64,000 nucleotides of DNA from an uncultured Prevotellaceae bacterium (lineage in GTDB: Bacteria > Bacteroidota > Bacteroidia > Bacteroidales > Bacteroidaceae), in assembly GCA_900318815.1 (NCBI GenBank), contig ONMA01000008.1, positions 62,001 through 126,000 on the forward strand, read 5' to 3'. Both the position numbers and the translations under genes were made by a program. Positions 52,257-60,694 of the stretch are shown here, piece after piece; position 1 is the stretch's first letter, and each line of letters starts with the position of its first letter. The notes beneath the pieces are model-generated. The model did not search any database. It saw nothing but the letters and a program-made list of their open reading frames with translations, and was not told where the DNA came from.

Positions 52257-53036
52257 ATGTTTTTTAGTTTTGGAATAAAAGACTTCATCGACATTCTGTT
52301 GGTAGCGCTGATGCTCTACTACATCTACCGTCTGATGCGTGAATCGCGCTCCATCAACGTCTTTGTGGGCATTATGATTTTCATCGTCGTGTGGCTCTTC
52401 GTGTCGCAGGTACTCGAAATGCGTCTCTTAGGCACGATACTCGACAAGTTAGTCTCCGTGGGAGTCATCGCCATCATCGTCATCTTTCAGGAAGACATTC
52501 GCAAGTTCCTCTACAATCTCGGTGCCCATCAGCGCATGCGCACCATCCTGCGTTTCCTTATGCCCAAGCGAAGCACCGACCGAGACAAAGCCGAGTTGAA
52601 GCGCACCATCATCCCCATTGTGATGGCGTCGATGTCGATGTCGAAAGGAAAGGTAGGTGCCCTCATGGTATTAGAGCGTGGAGTGCCCTTGGACGATATT
52701 GTTGGTACGGGAGAGACTATCGATGCCAGTATAAACCAGCGTCTCATCGAGAACATCTTTTTCAAAAACTCGCCCCTTCACGACGGTGCTATGATTATCA
52801 GCCACAACCGCATCCGTGCAGCCGGCTGCATCTTGCCCGTGAGCCACGACTTAGACATTCCCAAGGAACTGGGCTTGCGTCATCGTGCGGCACTCGGCAT
52901 TTCCCAGGAGAGCGACGCGCTGGCCATCATCGTGAGCGAAGAAACAGGCGGAATCTCCATCGCTAACGACGGCGAATTCCGCCTGAACCTCTCAGCCGAA
53001 GAGCTGGAAAGCGTACTCACTACCAAACTGAGCTAA
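52257..53036 (+). CDS. cdaA: Diadenylate cyclase CdaA
   Basis: 259 residues. Three N-terminal membrane helices (DILLVALMLYYIYRLM, VFVGIMIFIVVWLFV, VGVIAIIVIFQED) then the DAC domain with HDGAMIISHNRIRAAGC (DGA motif) and LGLRHRAALGISQESDALAI (RHR motif). It makes c-di-AMP at the membrane. Its gene begins directly after array A and converges with cyuA, whose stop overlaps by four bases. YbbR and DUF3408 genes are not adjacent. Confidence 0.95.
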   Translation: MFFSFGIKDFIDILLVALMLYYIYRLMRESRSINVFVGIMIFIVVWLFVSQVLEMRLLGTILDKLVSVGVIAIIVIFQEDIRKFLYNLGAHQRMRTILRFLMPKRSTDRDKAELKRTIIPIVMASMSMSKGKVGALMVLERGVPLDDIVGTGETIDASINQRLIENIFFKNSPLHDGAMIISHNRIRAAGCILPVSHDLDIPKELGLRHRAALGISQESDALAIIVSEETGGISIANDGEFRLNLSAEELESVLTTKLS

Positions 53037-54349
53037 CCCGCCTTGCAGGTCATCATGTGCAGCACCATGTCGTCGGTAACGCCCATGCCGTCGGCTCCAA
53101 TGGCGGTCAGGTTATGGATAGACTTATCCACGCTATCGTCGACGATGCCCTCTGCCGAGGAGACACACTTCCCTTCCATTGCCAACAGGGCCGAAAGCAT
53201 GGCGGTAGAGACACCAGACGTAATCTTCAGCGAGCACGACGGCTTGGCACCATCGCAGATCATGCCCGTCAGGTTGGCTATCATGTTCTTCACCGCCGCA
53301 CAGATACGGCTATAGTCACCGCCCATCAGGTAGACGATGCCCACACTACTTCCTATCGAAGCCACTACGCAGCCGCAGAGTGCCGAGAGCTTACCTAATG
53401 ACTGCTTGATATAGATGGCCGTGAGGTGGCTCAGCATCAAGGCACGAATCAATTCTTCCTCCGTATTCTCATTCTCCTTGGCGTAGACACACACGGGGTT
53501 GGTAGCGCAGATGCCCTGATTACCGCTGCCGGAGTTCGACATGACGGGAATCATGGCCCCGCCCATGCGGGCGTCGCAGGCCGAAGCCGTGCGTGAGATG
53601 ATATGGGCGAAGATGGTATTGCCGAAGATTCCCTTTGCCAAGGGTCGGTCGATGGTCTTGCCCAGGTTATGACCGTAGTTCCCCTTCAGCGCCTCGCGGG
53701 CAGCATTCATGTTGTAGCGGCGCGTCTCCTCAATAAAACGTATCTCGTCGAGGGGAGCCGTAGTGGCGAAGTCATAGACAAGACGCATGTTAAGAGAAAA
53801 GTGATGAGTGAAGAGTGAAGAATTTGCTTCCGCGCCAGTATTCCCAATTCCTGATGTGGTAGCAAATTCTTCACTCTTCACTCTAAACTCTTCACTCTCT
53901 ACAAAGTTCGTATGTCCCCCCGCAATAATGGCAGTAGCCTGCCTGTCGCCTGCCTTGACAATGACTTCCACGTAGAGTTTCTCGCAGATACCCTTCTTCA
54001 AGCAGATGTCTATGCGGTTCTCGCCGATATACTTCTTTCCCTCTTCAAGCGATTCGGGAGTAAGGTCCTTCAACACTTCGAGCTGGTACTCGCTCTTACC
54101 AATCAACGCACCCAGGGCAATAGCAATGGGCAGTCCTATCATACCCGTACCCGGTATGCCCACGCCCATAGCGTTCTTCAAGATGTTAGCGCTTAGCAGC
54201 ACCTTAATATGCTCTGGACGTTGACCCAGTTTCTCTGTAGCCCTTGCCGTGCAGAGGGCGACACAGACGGGCTCCGTGCAGCCAATAGCCGGCACCACCT
54301 CCTGATGTACCAGTTGGATAATCCTTTTGCGTGTTTCGAGATCAATCAT
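53033..54349 (-). CDS. cyuA: L-cysteine desulfidase family protein (CyuA/UPF0597)
   Basis: 438 residues, Cys-containing family related to YhaM/CyuA, which breaks cysteine to pyruvate, ammonia and sulfide with a 4Fe-4S cluster. AIGCTEPVCVALCTARATEK, GNQGICATNPVCV and DGAKPSCSLKI supply the conserved Cys. Residues of about 149-186 (EEFRVKSEEFATTSG, then LFTHHFSLN) are coded by an inverted TTCACTC-repeat element. Assigned from family motifs. The start is placed just past array B. Confidence 0.88.
   Translation of the reverse strand: MIDLETRKRIIQLVHQEVVPAIGCTEPVCVALCTARATEKLGQRPEHIKVLLSANILKNAMGVGIPGTGMIGLPIAIALGALIGKSEYQLEVLKDLTPESLEEGKKYIGENRIDICLKKGICEKLYVEVIVKAGDRQATAIIAGGHTNFVESEEFRVKSEEFATTSGIGNTGAEANSSLFTHHFSLNMRLVYDFATTAPLDEIRFIEETRRYNMNAAREALKGNYGHNLGKTIDRPLAKGIFGNTIFAHIISRTASACDARMGGAMIPVMSNSGSGNQGICATNPVCVYAKENENTEEELIRALMLSHLTAIYIKQSLGKLSALCGCVVASIGSSVGIVYLMGGDYSRICAAVKNMIANLTGMICDGAKPSCSLKITSGVSTAMLSALLAMEGKCVSSAEGIVDDSVDKSIHNLTAIGADGMGVTDDMVLHMMTCKAG
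53790..53905. repeat. TTCACTC-type inverted arms inside cyuA
   Basis: The left arm holds GAGTGAAGAGTGAAGAATTTGC and the right the matching GCAAATTCTTCACTCTTCACTC; the heptamer TTCACTC repeats. The centre is about 40 bases. The whole is open in the cyuA frame. Confidence 0.8.
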
Positions 54350-54353
54350 AGTT

Positions 54354-54722
54354 CTTGACGGTTAGACAATTTTTTTGACGGTTAGACGGATGGACGATTC
54401 TTTTTTGACGGTTAGACGGATGGACGATTCTTTTTTGACGGATAGACGAATGGACGATTTCTTTTTTGACGGTTAGACGGATGGACGATTTCTTTTTTGA
54501 CGGTTAGACGAATGGACGATTCTTTTTTGACGGTTAGACGGATGAACGATTTCTTTTGACGGTTAGACGGATGGACGATTCTTTTTTGACGGTTAGACGG
54601 ATGAACGTTTCTTTTGACGGTTAGACGGATGAACGATTCTTTTGACGGATAGACGGATGGACGATTCTTTTTGGACGGATAGACGGATGAACGATTCTTT
54701 TTTGACGGTTAGACGGATGAAC
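54354..54722 (-). repeat. Tandem array B of the same unit, inverted, before cyuA
   Basis: About twelve units (minus strand: CATCCGTCTAACCGTCAAAA plus AGAATCGTC-type spacer, 28-30 bases) and one partial unit. Read on the minus strand it ends TTGTCTAACCGTCAAGAACT then ATG of cyuA, almost identical to the end of array A before cdaA. It lies between dsbD and cyuA. Confidence 0.95.
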
Positions 54723-54737
54723 GGCATTATCTATCTA

Positions 54738-54775
54738 AACATCCCTCCCTTTGGGAGGGCTTGGGTGGGCTTTCG
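54738..54775. terminator. CCCTCCCTTTGGGAGGG palindrome, possible terminator of dsbD
   Basis: CCCTCCC TTT GGGAGGG is a perfect stem, just after the dsbD stop on the minus strand. This palindrome occurs in many Bacteroidales intergenic regions. Confidence 0.5.
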
Positions 54776-54779
54776 GGCT

Positions 54780-56840
54780 TTACTTAAAATTCTCCAGTCC
54801 CTTGACCAAGAACTCCATATATTCATCGATGTCTTCGTCGTATGAGCGGAGGCCGTTCAGCGGCTTGCCTGTCGTGGGGTCGAGCAGCACGTAATAAGGC
54901 TGCGTGTTGGCACCAATCTTTGTACGCTGTAAGTAGCTCCACTTATCGCCCACGGTACGCAGCGTGCGCTTCTGCCCGTCGGTCTCCGTCACTTCTATCG
55001 GTTGGGCGAGGGGAGTCTTGTCGTCAACGTAAAGTGAGATGAGTACATAGCGATTATTGAGGATGTCCTGCACCTTGGGGGCAGTCCATACGGCGGCCTC
55101 CATCTTACGACAGTTCACGCAGCCAAAGCCTGTGAAGTCGACCATCACAGGCTTGCCCTCTGCACGAGCGGCAGCCATACCCAGGTCGTAGTCTTTATAC
55201 TTCGCCTCCACCGAACCCGTATAGAGATTGAAGTCCTGCGTGTTCATGGGCGGGGCGAAGGCAGAGATAGCCTTCAGCGGAGCACCCCACAAGCCAGGAA
55301 CCATATAGACGGCAAAGGCCATAGACACCATACCGAGGAAGAACTGAGGCACATTGGTGCGATGGCTGTCGTCATCGTGGGGGAACTTCAGCCAGCCTAA
55401 CAGATAGCAACCTAAGAGCGTAAACATCACTATCCACAGACTGACGAACACCTCACGGTCGAGCAGATGCCAGCCGTAGGCCAGGTCGGCCACGCTCAGG
55501 AACTTCAAGGCGAAAGCCAGTTCGATGAAGCCCAGCACCACCTTCACCGTGTTCATCCATCCGCCAGACTTCGGTGCCGACTTCAGCAGCGAGGGGAACA
55601 GAGCAAACACCGTGAACGGTATGGCCAGGGCAATGGCGAAGCCCAGCATGCCGATGGTAGGGGCGATAATGTCGCCCTGCGACGACACAGCCACCAACAG
55701 GAAGCCGATGATGGGGCCTGTGCAGGAGAAGGAGACGAGGGCAAGCGTGAACGCCATCAGGAAGATGGACAGCAGACCCGTCGTTGATTCCGACTTCTGG
55801 TCAATCTTGTTCGACCACGACGAAGGCAACGTCAGTTCGAAGGCTCCGAAGAACGAGGCCGCGAAGACGATGAGCAGGAGCGCGAAGAAGATGTTGAACA
55901 CGGCGTTGGTGGACAGCGCATTCAGGGCCGATGCGCCGAAGAGCAGCGTGACCAGCAAGCCCAGCACCACATAGATGACCACGATGGATGCGCCGTAGGT
56001 CAAAGCCTCGCGGATGGCTTTCGATCGCTCCTTATTACGTTTCAGGAAGAAGGACACCGTCATGGGGATGATAGGCCATACGCAGGGAGTCAGGATGGCA
56101 AGGAAACCGCCCAACAGACCTTCCAAGAAAATCATCCACCACGAGGTGGTATCGTTGCTGCCGCCTTCCTCAAACGCCTTCAGGTCATCGACGATGGGCT
56201 TCCAGAGCTGGTTCTGTATGTAAGAGTAATCCTTCAGGTCTGTGACAATCGGTATCTTCTCTTCCTGCTTTGAGGCCGCAGTATCGGTCTGTTCTTTTCC
56301 CTGCTCAGACACCACTCCACTCGTTGCCTCTACTTTATTCTTTTCAGTCTCAGCCACCTCTTTCTGCTTCTCAGCATACTTCAGGGCAAACTTTCCCGAC
56401 TCCTGGAACGGCACCTGCGTGGGAGGCATGCACATCTCGTCGTTGCAGGCACCATACTCCAAGAAGCAGTCAATGACGTAGAGCGGCTTCGTGAAGCGAA
56501 TCTTCTGAACGAAGGTGCCCTTGTTCTCGAAGAACTTCAGCTCCATGCCAAACATATTGTCGAACTGCTTTACGAGGTTGCCACGAGGCGACAACTTTCC
56601 TATTAGCTCCACACCCTCCATCTTCACCACGGTCAGCGTGGCCTCGATGGGGCCGTCCTGCCCCAAGTCGGTACTATAGACGTGCCACCCCGGGTCGATG
56701 GTAGCCGAAAATACTATCTCGGCTTCGTCGCCCTGAAGCATGTTCAGTTTCGAACTAAAGTGTACGGGGTCTACTATCTGGGCCTGAACAAGGAGTGCAA
56801 GCAAGAGTAGAAAAGAGAAAAGACTTAAACGTTTCATCAC
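54780..56840 (-). CDS. dsbD: Thiol:disulfide interchange protein DsbD
   Basis: 686 residues. Signal peptide (1-20), N-terminal alpha-like domain (about 20-160), a Gln/Glu-rich linker, eight or so membrane helices (about 235-540) with CVWPIIPMTVSFFL and SFSCTGPIIGFLLV carrying the paired Cys, and a C-terminal thioredoxin domain with DFTGFGCVNCRKMEAAVW (CVNC). It brings cytosolic reducing power to the periplasm. Confidence 0.93.
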   Translation of the reverse strand: MMKRLSLFSFLLLLALLVQAQIVDPVHFSSKLNMLQGDEAEIVFSATIDPGWHVYSTDLGQDGPIEATLTVVKMEGVELIGKLSPRGNLVKQFDNMFGMELKFFENKGTFVQKIRFTKPLYVIDCFLEYGACNDEMCMPPTQVPFQESGKFALKYAEKQKEVAETEKNKVEATSGVVSEQGKEQTDTAASKQEEKIPIVTDLKDYSYIQNQLWKPIVDDLKAFEEGGSNDTTSWWMIFLEGLLGGFLAILTPCVWPIIPMTVSFFLKRNKERSKAIREALTYGASIVVIYVVLGLLVTLLFGASALNALSTNAVFNIFFALLLIVFAASFFGAFELTLPSSWSNKIDQKSESTTGLLSIFLMAFTLALVSFSCTGPIIGFLLVAVSSQGDIIAPTIGMLGFAIALAIPFTVFALFPSLLKSAPKSGGWMNTVKVVLGFIELAFALKFLSVADLAYGWHLLDREVFVSLWIVMFTLLGCYLLGWLKFPHDDDSHRTNVPQFFLGMVSMAFAVYMVPGLWGAPLKAISAFAPPMNTQDFNLYTGSVEAKYKDYDLGMAAARAEGKPVMVDFTGFGCVNCRKMEAAVWTAPKVQDILNNRYVLISLYVDDKTPLAQPIEVTETDGQKRTLRTVGDKWSYLQRTKIGANTQPYYVLLDPTTGKPLNGLRSYDEDIDEYMEFLVKGLENFK

Positions 56841-56869
56841 AAACTATATATATCGGTATAAAAATGTAC

Positions 56870-57883
56870 TTAGAAAGTCATTATCTTTTTCGTCTGTTTG
56901 CCGTTCCTCGTTATGACGATGCCCTTACGGGGATGCGACGAGGACGACACTTGGCGTCCATCCAGATGATAGATGCTGGTGGTTCCTGCCTGAGCCGTAG
57001 CAGCGGTTGCTATGTGATCGGGCGTGCCCTCCTTGATGTCCGAGGTGTCAAAGTGATACGTGAAATGCTTGCCCAGCACCACCTTGCCGTCGACCTTAAT
57101 AGCCTTGCCGTCGTTGTCGTCGCTGATGGTGATGGTGCCCACGATGGCATCTTCAGCTGTATCGGCAGGTGCCTCGGCATAGAAGTTGCCGGAATTTTCG
57201 TCTTCATGCTCGTCGGTGGTTCCAGTCGTCTTGATGTCCGAGTCCACTTCCACCTGAATGCCGTCGTCCTCAACACCGCTGATATGGATGTTTCCGCTCT
57301 CCATGCAGAAGTACTCATTACAGCTGAACCCGTCCTTCTCGGCCGCTTTCACGTTGATGGTGCAGTTCTTGATGGAGATGTATTCGCCCGACTTGATGGC
57401 ATGGGCCGTATTTCCAAAGACGTTGAGCGTGCCCTTGCCCCTGAACTCCGTGTGCCCCTTCACCACAAGACAACCTTTCTGCGTGCCTTTCGAGCTGTCG
57501 GTCAGCGTGTTCTCCGTGCCCTCCACCATCTTTATCTTGATGCGCTTGCCGTTCTGAATGTTGAGGGCGGCCCCCTTTGTGCTGGTAATGGTGACGCCGT
57601 TCAGGCAAACAGTCGTTTTATAAGTGCCTGTGAGGGTGAAGCCGCCATCGGTAGTAGCACCTGAGAGGGAATAGACAATCTCCGTCCCCGTGGAGCTTTG
57701 CGTCAGGTCTACATACGATGAAGTACCATTCATGTTCTTCACACTACCGCTGAGACTTGCAGGAATGGTTACCGTGGCGACGTTCCCGTCGTAGGCTATC
57801 TTTACCGTATCCGTGCTTTCAGCGGCCTTGCTGCCACTCAAAGCGGCCACAAAAGCAATCAATAAGAGTATAGTTTTTCTCAT
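56870..57883 (-). CDS. Exported DUF4353 carbohydrate-binding-type protein
   Basis: 337 residues, signal peptide at 1-20 (LLLIAFVAALSGSKAA). A right-handed beta-helix-like domain (about 100-240: KTTVCLNGVTITSTKGAALN, GKGTLNVFGNTAHAIKSGEY, FCMESGNIHISGVEDDGIQV) of DUF4353 type. The end (IYHLDGRQVSSSSHPRKGIV, then ITRNGKQTKKIMTF) resembles the short sorting-like tails of Prevotella exported proteins. Ligand unknown. Confidence 0.75.
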   Translation of the reverse strand: MRKTILLLIAFVAALSGSKAAESTDTVKIAYDGNVATVTIPASLSGSVKNMNGTSSYVDLTQSSTGTEIVYSLSGATTDGGFTLTGTYKTTVCLNGVTITSTKGAALNIQNGKRIKIKMVEGTENTLTDSSKGTQKGCLVVKGHTEFRGKGTLNVFGNTAHAIKSGEYISIKNCTINVKAAEKDGFSCNEYFCMESGNIHISGVEDDGIQVEVDSDIKTTGTTDEHEDENSGNFYAEAPADTAEDAIVGTITISDDNDGKAIKVDGKVVLGKHFTYHFDTSDIKEGTPDHIATAATAQAGTTSIYHLDGRQVSSSSHPRKGIVITRNGKQTKKIMTF

Positions 57884-57900
57884 ATTATGATGTCATATTC

Positions 57901-57962
57901 ACTTGGTATCTCCAGTAGATACCACCGGTTTGCACGGTGGTAACTACTGGTATCTACGGTAG
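57901..57962. repeat. GGTATCTCCAGTAG hairpin between two exported-protein genes
   Basis: CCAGTAGATACCACCG and CGGTGGTAACTACTGG are nearly complementary (one mismatch) with a short loop. It lies between the 212-residue lipoprotein gene and the DUF4353 gene. Confidence 0.6.
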
Positions 57963-57966
57963 AAAC

Positions 57967-58605
57967 TTACAGCCCTAAGCCTTTCATTGCCTTGTTGGCG
58001 GCCTCGTTCACCTTCTCATTAGCCTTCTGTCTGGCTTCTTCCACCTTTTCTCCGGCCTTCTGCTTGGCATCGTCCACCTTGTCCTGAGCGGCCTGCTTGG
58101 CCTCGTCAATCTTGTCTTGTGCAGCCTGCTTGGCATCGTCCACGACCTGCTGGCCTGCTGCCTTGGCGGCGTCGACGGCCTCCTGGCCAGCCGTACCCAC
58201 GGATTCGAGCTGTGCCTGCAAACTGCTGATGATGCTTTCAGCCGGTACGTCGGCAAGAGCCGAAACAGCTGTCTGCACCACGGCGTTGTCGCCCACGACG
58301 GTCTTAATCTTCTCTGCATTCTCCTTCAAGAAACCCTGCACCTTGGCCAGATACTCCTTGGCCAGTTCAGGATTCTCCTTGAGCAGCTCAGCCACCTTGG
58401 CCTTGGCAGCCTCAATAGCCGCCTGCAACTTGTTGGCATCGCCAGCCTCTAACTGAGCTGCCAAGTCGGCTGTGGCATCCTCCAGGTCAACGGCCGACAC
58501 GGCAACCTCCGTCTCGTCGGCAGGAGCCTGACTTGTACTCTTATTTCCACACGAAACAAAACTCATGGCTACGCAAGCCATCATCACGAACATTACTTTT
58601 TTCAT
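57967..58605 (-). CDS. Helical Ala-rich lipoprotein, function unknown
   Basis: 212 residues. Lipobox VSCG after a signal peptide (MFVMMACVAMSFVSC), then long Ala/Lys/Glu helices; the C-terminal part is an 11-residue repeat of the DDAKQAAQDKIDEAKQAAQD type (about 155-205), as in LEA-like or apolipoprotein-like proteins. No catalytic motif. It has its own promoter and precedes the DUF4353 gene. Confidence 0.75.
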   Translation of the reverse strand: MKKVMFVMMACVAMSFVSCGNKSTSQAPADETEVAVSAVDLEDATADLAAQLEAGDANKLQAAIEAAKAKVAELLKENPELAKEYLAKVQGFLKENAEKIKTVVGDNAVVQTAVSALADVPAESIISSLQAQLESVGTAGQEAVDAAKAAGQQVVDDAKQAAQDKIDEAKQAAQDKVDDAKQKAGEKVEEARQKANEKVNEAANKAMKGLGL

Positions 58606-58651
58606 AAGCCAATAAATGATAGAATGATTAATTAAAATGTAAATTTTGGCG

Positions 58652-58660
58652 GCAAAATTA
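58652..58660 (-). promoter_or_regulatory. -7 box (TAATTTTGC) for the Ala-rich lipoprotein gene
   Basis: TAATTTTGC on the minus strand, 47 bases before the start. Confidence 0.6.
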
Positions 58661-58952
58661 CGAAATAATGCTGACGTGGCAAAGTAATTTTAGAAGATTA
58701 ACGCAAATCGGCCTTAAAATAAGGGCAATACGAATAAGAATGGGGAATTTTGAAAAATGATGGTGTGCAAATTTGGGAGGATTGATGAAGGAGTTAGGTT
58801 GCCAAATCGTAACCCGTTTACGACCTCGTTGACAGTTAAACTTTTCTAAATCCAAAGGGTGTAAAATCGCAGAATGACGCACTTCACTCCGATTGGTTTT
58901 CAATGACACGAACTGCATAGTTTTGCCGAAAAAGCGATTCGAAAATTGGTAT

Positions 58953-58961
58953 TATCTTTGC
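58953..58961 (+). promoter_or_regulatory. Promoter of the integrase gene (TATCTTTGC)
   Basis: TATCTTTGC lies 26 bases before the integrase ATG. A similar TTTGC-containing word is also the att core of CTnDOT-type elements, but the exact core is not shown here. Confidence 0.6.
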
Positions 58962-58987
58962 AGCCCGAATTAAAAAAGGATTGAAGT

Positions 58988-60217
58988 ATGTCAAGAAGCA
59001 CATTCAACATTCTCTTCTATGCCAACAAGAGCAAGGAGAAAAACGGAATTGTCCCTATCATGGGACGAGTAACAATCAACGGAACGCAGTCGCAGTTCAG
59101 TAGCAAGAAGACCATCCCACTTGATATGTGGGATGTGAAGGGCAATTGTGCCAAGGGTAGAAGCAAGGAGGCTTTGCAGATTAACCGTGACCTTGATAAT
59201 ATAAAGGCTCAGATTATCAAGCATTATCAACGTCTGTCTGACCGCGAGGGATTCGTAACGGCTGAGATGGTAAGGAATGCATATCAGGGATTGGGCAGCG
59301 AGTATGAAACGCTGCTCGGAGCCTTTGATAAAGATATTGCCAATCTGAAACGTCGTGTAGGCAAGGACAGGGCAGAAGGGACCTACAAGATACAGATGAG
59401 GTCGAGGAACTACATTGCAGATTTCCTTCGAACAAATTACAAGCGGAACGACATTGCCATGCAAGAACTGACACCTGACTTTATCAAAGAGTTCAGTGTG
59501 TACCTTAGCAATGATCGTGGCTTGGCGCATTCCACCATCTGGCTGTCGTGCATGCACCTGAAGGGAGTGGTAGGCAGAGCACATGATAATGGCAAGATAC
59601 AGCGCAATGTCTTCGCACAGTTCCATATCAGCCCCAAATGCAAGGAACGTACATTCCTGACAGAAGAAGAGTTAAAGACGGTGATGACACATGAGTTTGA
59701 AGATGCCAATCTCGCTTTTATCCGTGACTTATTCGTGTTCATGAACTTTACGGCACTCTCCTTTGTGGACTTGAAGGAACTGACAACGGACAACATCGTG
59801 GAGATTAGCGGTGAGAAGTGGATAATTGGTAAGCGTCACAAGACTGACGTACCTTATCAAGTGAAGCTGTTAGACGTTCCACTGCAAATTATCAAACGTT
59901 ATCGTACCTTTCCCAAGGAGAATCCAAAATCGGTATTCGGTGAGGTCAATTACTGGAGTGTTTGCAAGAAACTAAAAACAGTGATGAAAGAGTGTGGCAT
60001 AGAGAAATCCATCTCGGCTCACTGTGCCAGACACGGGTTTGCCACCATGGCTTTGACGAACGGGATGCCCATCGAAAACGTAAGCCGTGTATTGGGGCAC
60101 ACGAACATCGTTACGACCCAGATTTATGCCCGCATCACGACTAAGAAGTTAGATAATGACCTGACGATGTTGTGTAACAAGTTAAACGCATCATTCAGTA
60201 ACATCAAAACGGCATAG
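58988..60217 (+). CDS. int: Tyrosine recombinase (integrase) of a Bacteroidales integrative element
   Basis: 409 residues. Arm-binding N-terminus (about 1-95), SAM-like core-binding domain (about 105-210), catalytic domain (about 220-390). His345-Cys-Ala-Arg348-His349 in SAHCARHGFATMAL, His371 in VLGHTNIVTTQIY and nucleophile Tyr380 are seen; Lys282 or Lys285 may be the active-site Lys. At the Arg-I position the sequence is FTALSFVDL with Ser258, as in IntDOT of CTnDOT. It starts the right-hand element. Confidence 0.92.
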   Translation: MSRSTFNILFYANKSKEKNGIVPIMGRVTINGTQSQFSSKKTIPLDMWDVKGNCAKGRSKEALQINRDLDNIKAQIIKHYQRLSDREGFVTAEMVRNAYQGLGSEYETLLGAFDKDIANLKRRVGKDRAEGTYKIQMRSRNYIADFLRTNYKRNDIAMQELTPDFIKEFSVYLSNDRGLAHSTIWLSCMHLKGVVGRAHDNGKIQRNVFAQFHISPKCKERTFLTEEELKTVMTHEFEDANLAFIRDLFVFMNFTALSFVDLKELTTDNIVEISGEKWIIGKRHKTDVPYQVKLLDVPLQIIKRYRTFPKENPKSVFGEVNYWSVCKKLKTVMKECGIEKSISAHCARHGFATMALTNGMPIENVSRVLGHTNIVTTQIYARITTKKLDNDLTMLCNKLNASFSNIKTA

Positions 60218-60221
60218 ACAC

Positions 60222-60593
60222 ATGGAAAAGAGAAATATCATAGAATGGAGTGAGCATAGTGAGTACAGAGAACTGACTATACCGAGTGGAGAGATATGGA
60301 TGAGTGAGTCCGAACTGGTTGACCTTTTCGGAGTGTTCATCCCCAAGTTAAGGAACACCATCCAAACACTCTACAAAGAGGAACTGGTAAAGCCTTACGA
60401 GGCAGAGCGTACTATCAAGCAACGGAATAATCTGTATCTCGCCGTATATAACATGGAGGTGGTTCTGTTACTTGCCTTCCGACTTAACTCATATCAAGCA
60501 AGGGCAATTCGCAAGGAACTGATAGTAAGAATCGAACGAGACCGCAAACCGTTTGAGGTGATATTGACGGTATCAAGAGGAACAGGAGGCTGA
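60222..60593 (+). CDS. RhuM-like small protein (DNA-binding type)
   Basis: 123 residues. SGEIWMSESELVDLFGVFIP, then LRNTIQTLYKEELV and NLYLAVYNMEVVLLLAFRLN, SYQARAIRKEL, resemble the N-terminal part of RhuM/virulence-type proteins, a small helix-turn-helix. It follows int by four bases, so it is co-transcribed and could influence recombination. Function unproven. Confidence 0.55.
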   Translation: MEKRNIIEWSEHSEYRELTIPSGEIWMSESELVDLFGVFIPKLRNTIQTLYKEELVKPYEAERTIKQRNNLYLAVYNMEVVLLLAFRLNSYQARAIRKELIVRIERDRKPFEVILTVSRGTGG

Positions 60594-60617
60594 ATGTGAA
60601 AGGCTATTCTCTCAAAA

Positions 60618-60666
60618 GCAGAAAGACGAATGTTTTGTAACAACTTGGAAAACATTCGCCTTTCTG
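60618..60666. terminator. Strong hairpin between convergent genes
   Basis: GCAGAAAGACGAATGTTTT and AAAACATTCGCCTTTCTGC form an 18-19-base stem with one mismatch. It lies between the RhuM-like gene and the Abi gene. Confidence 0.85.
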
Positions 60667-60694
60667 CGTCTTAATGGGGTGCTTTAACGAAATC

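Noticed and set aside
58900-58990. tRNA gene as the integration site of the element
   Set aside because: No tRNA arm pairs or TTCGANTCC-type sequence are seen beside the integrase; the site remains unknown.
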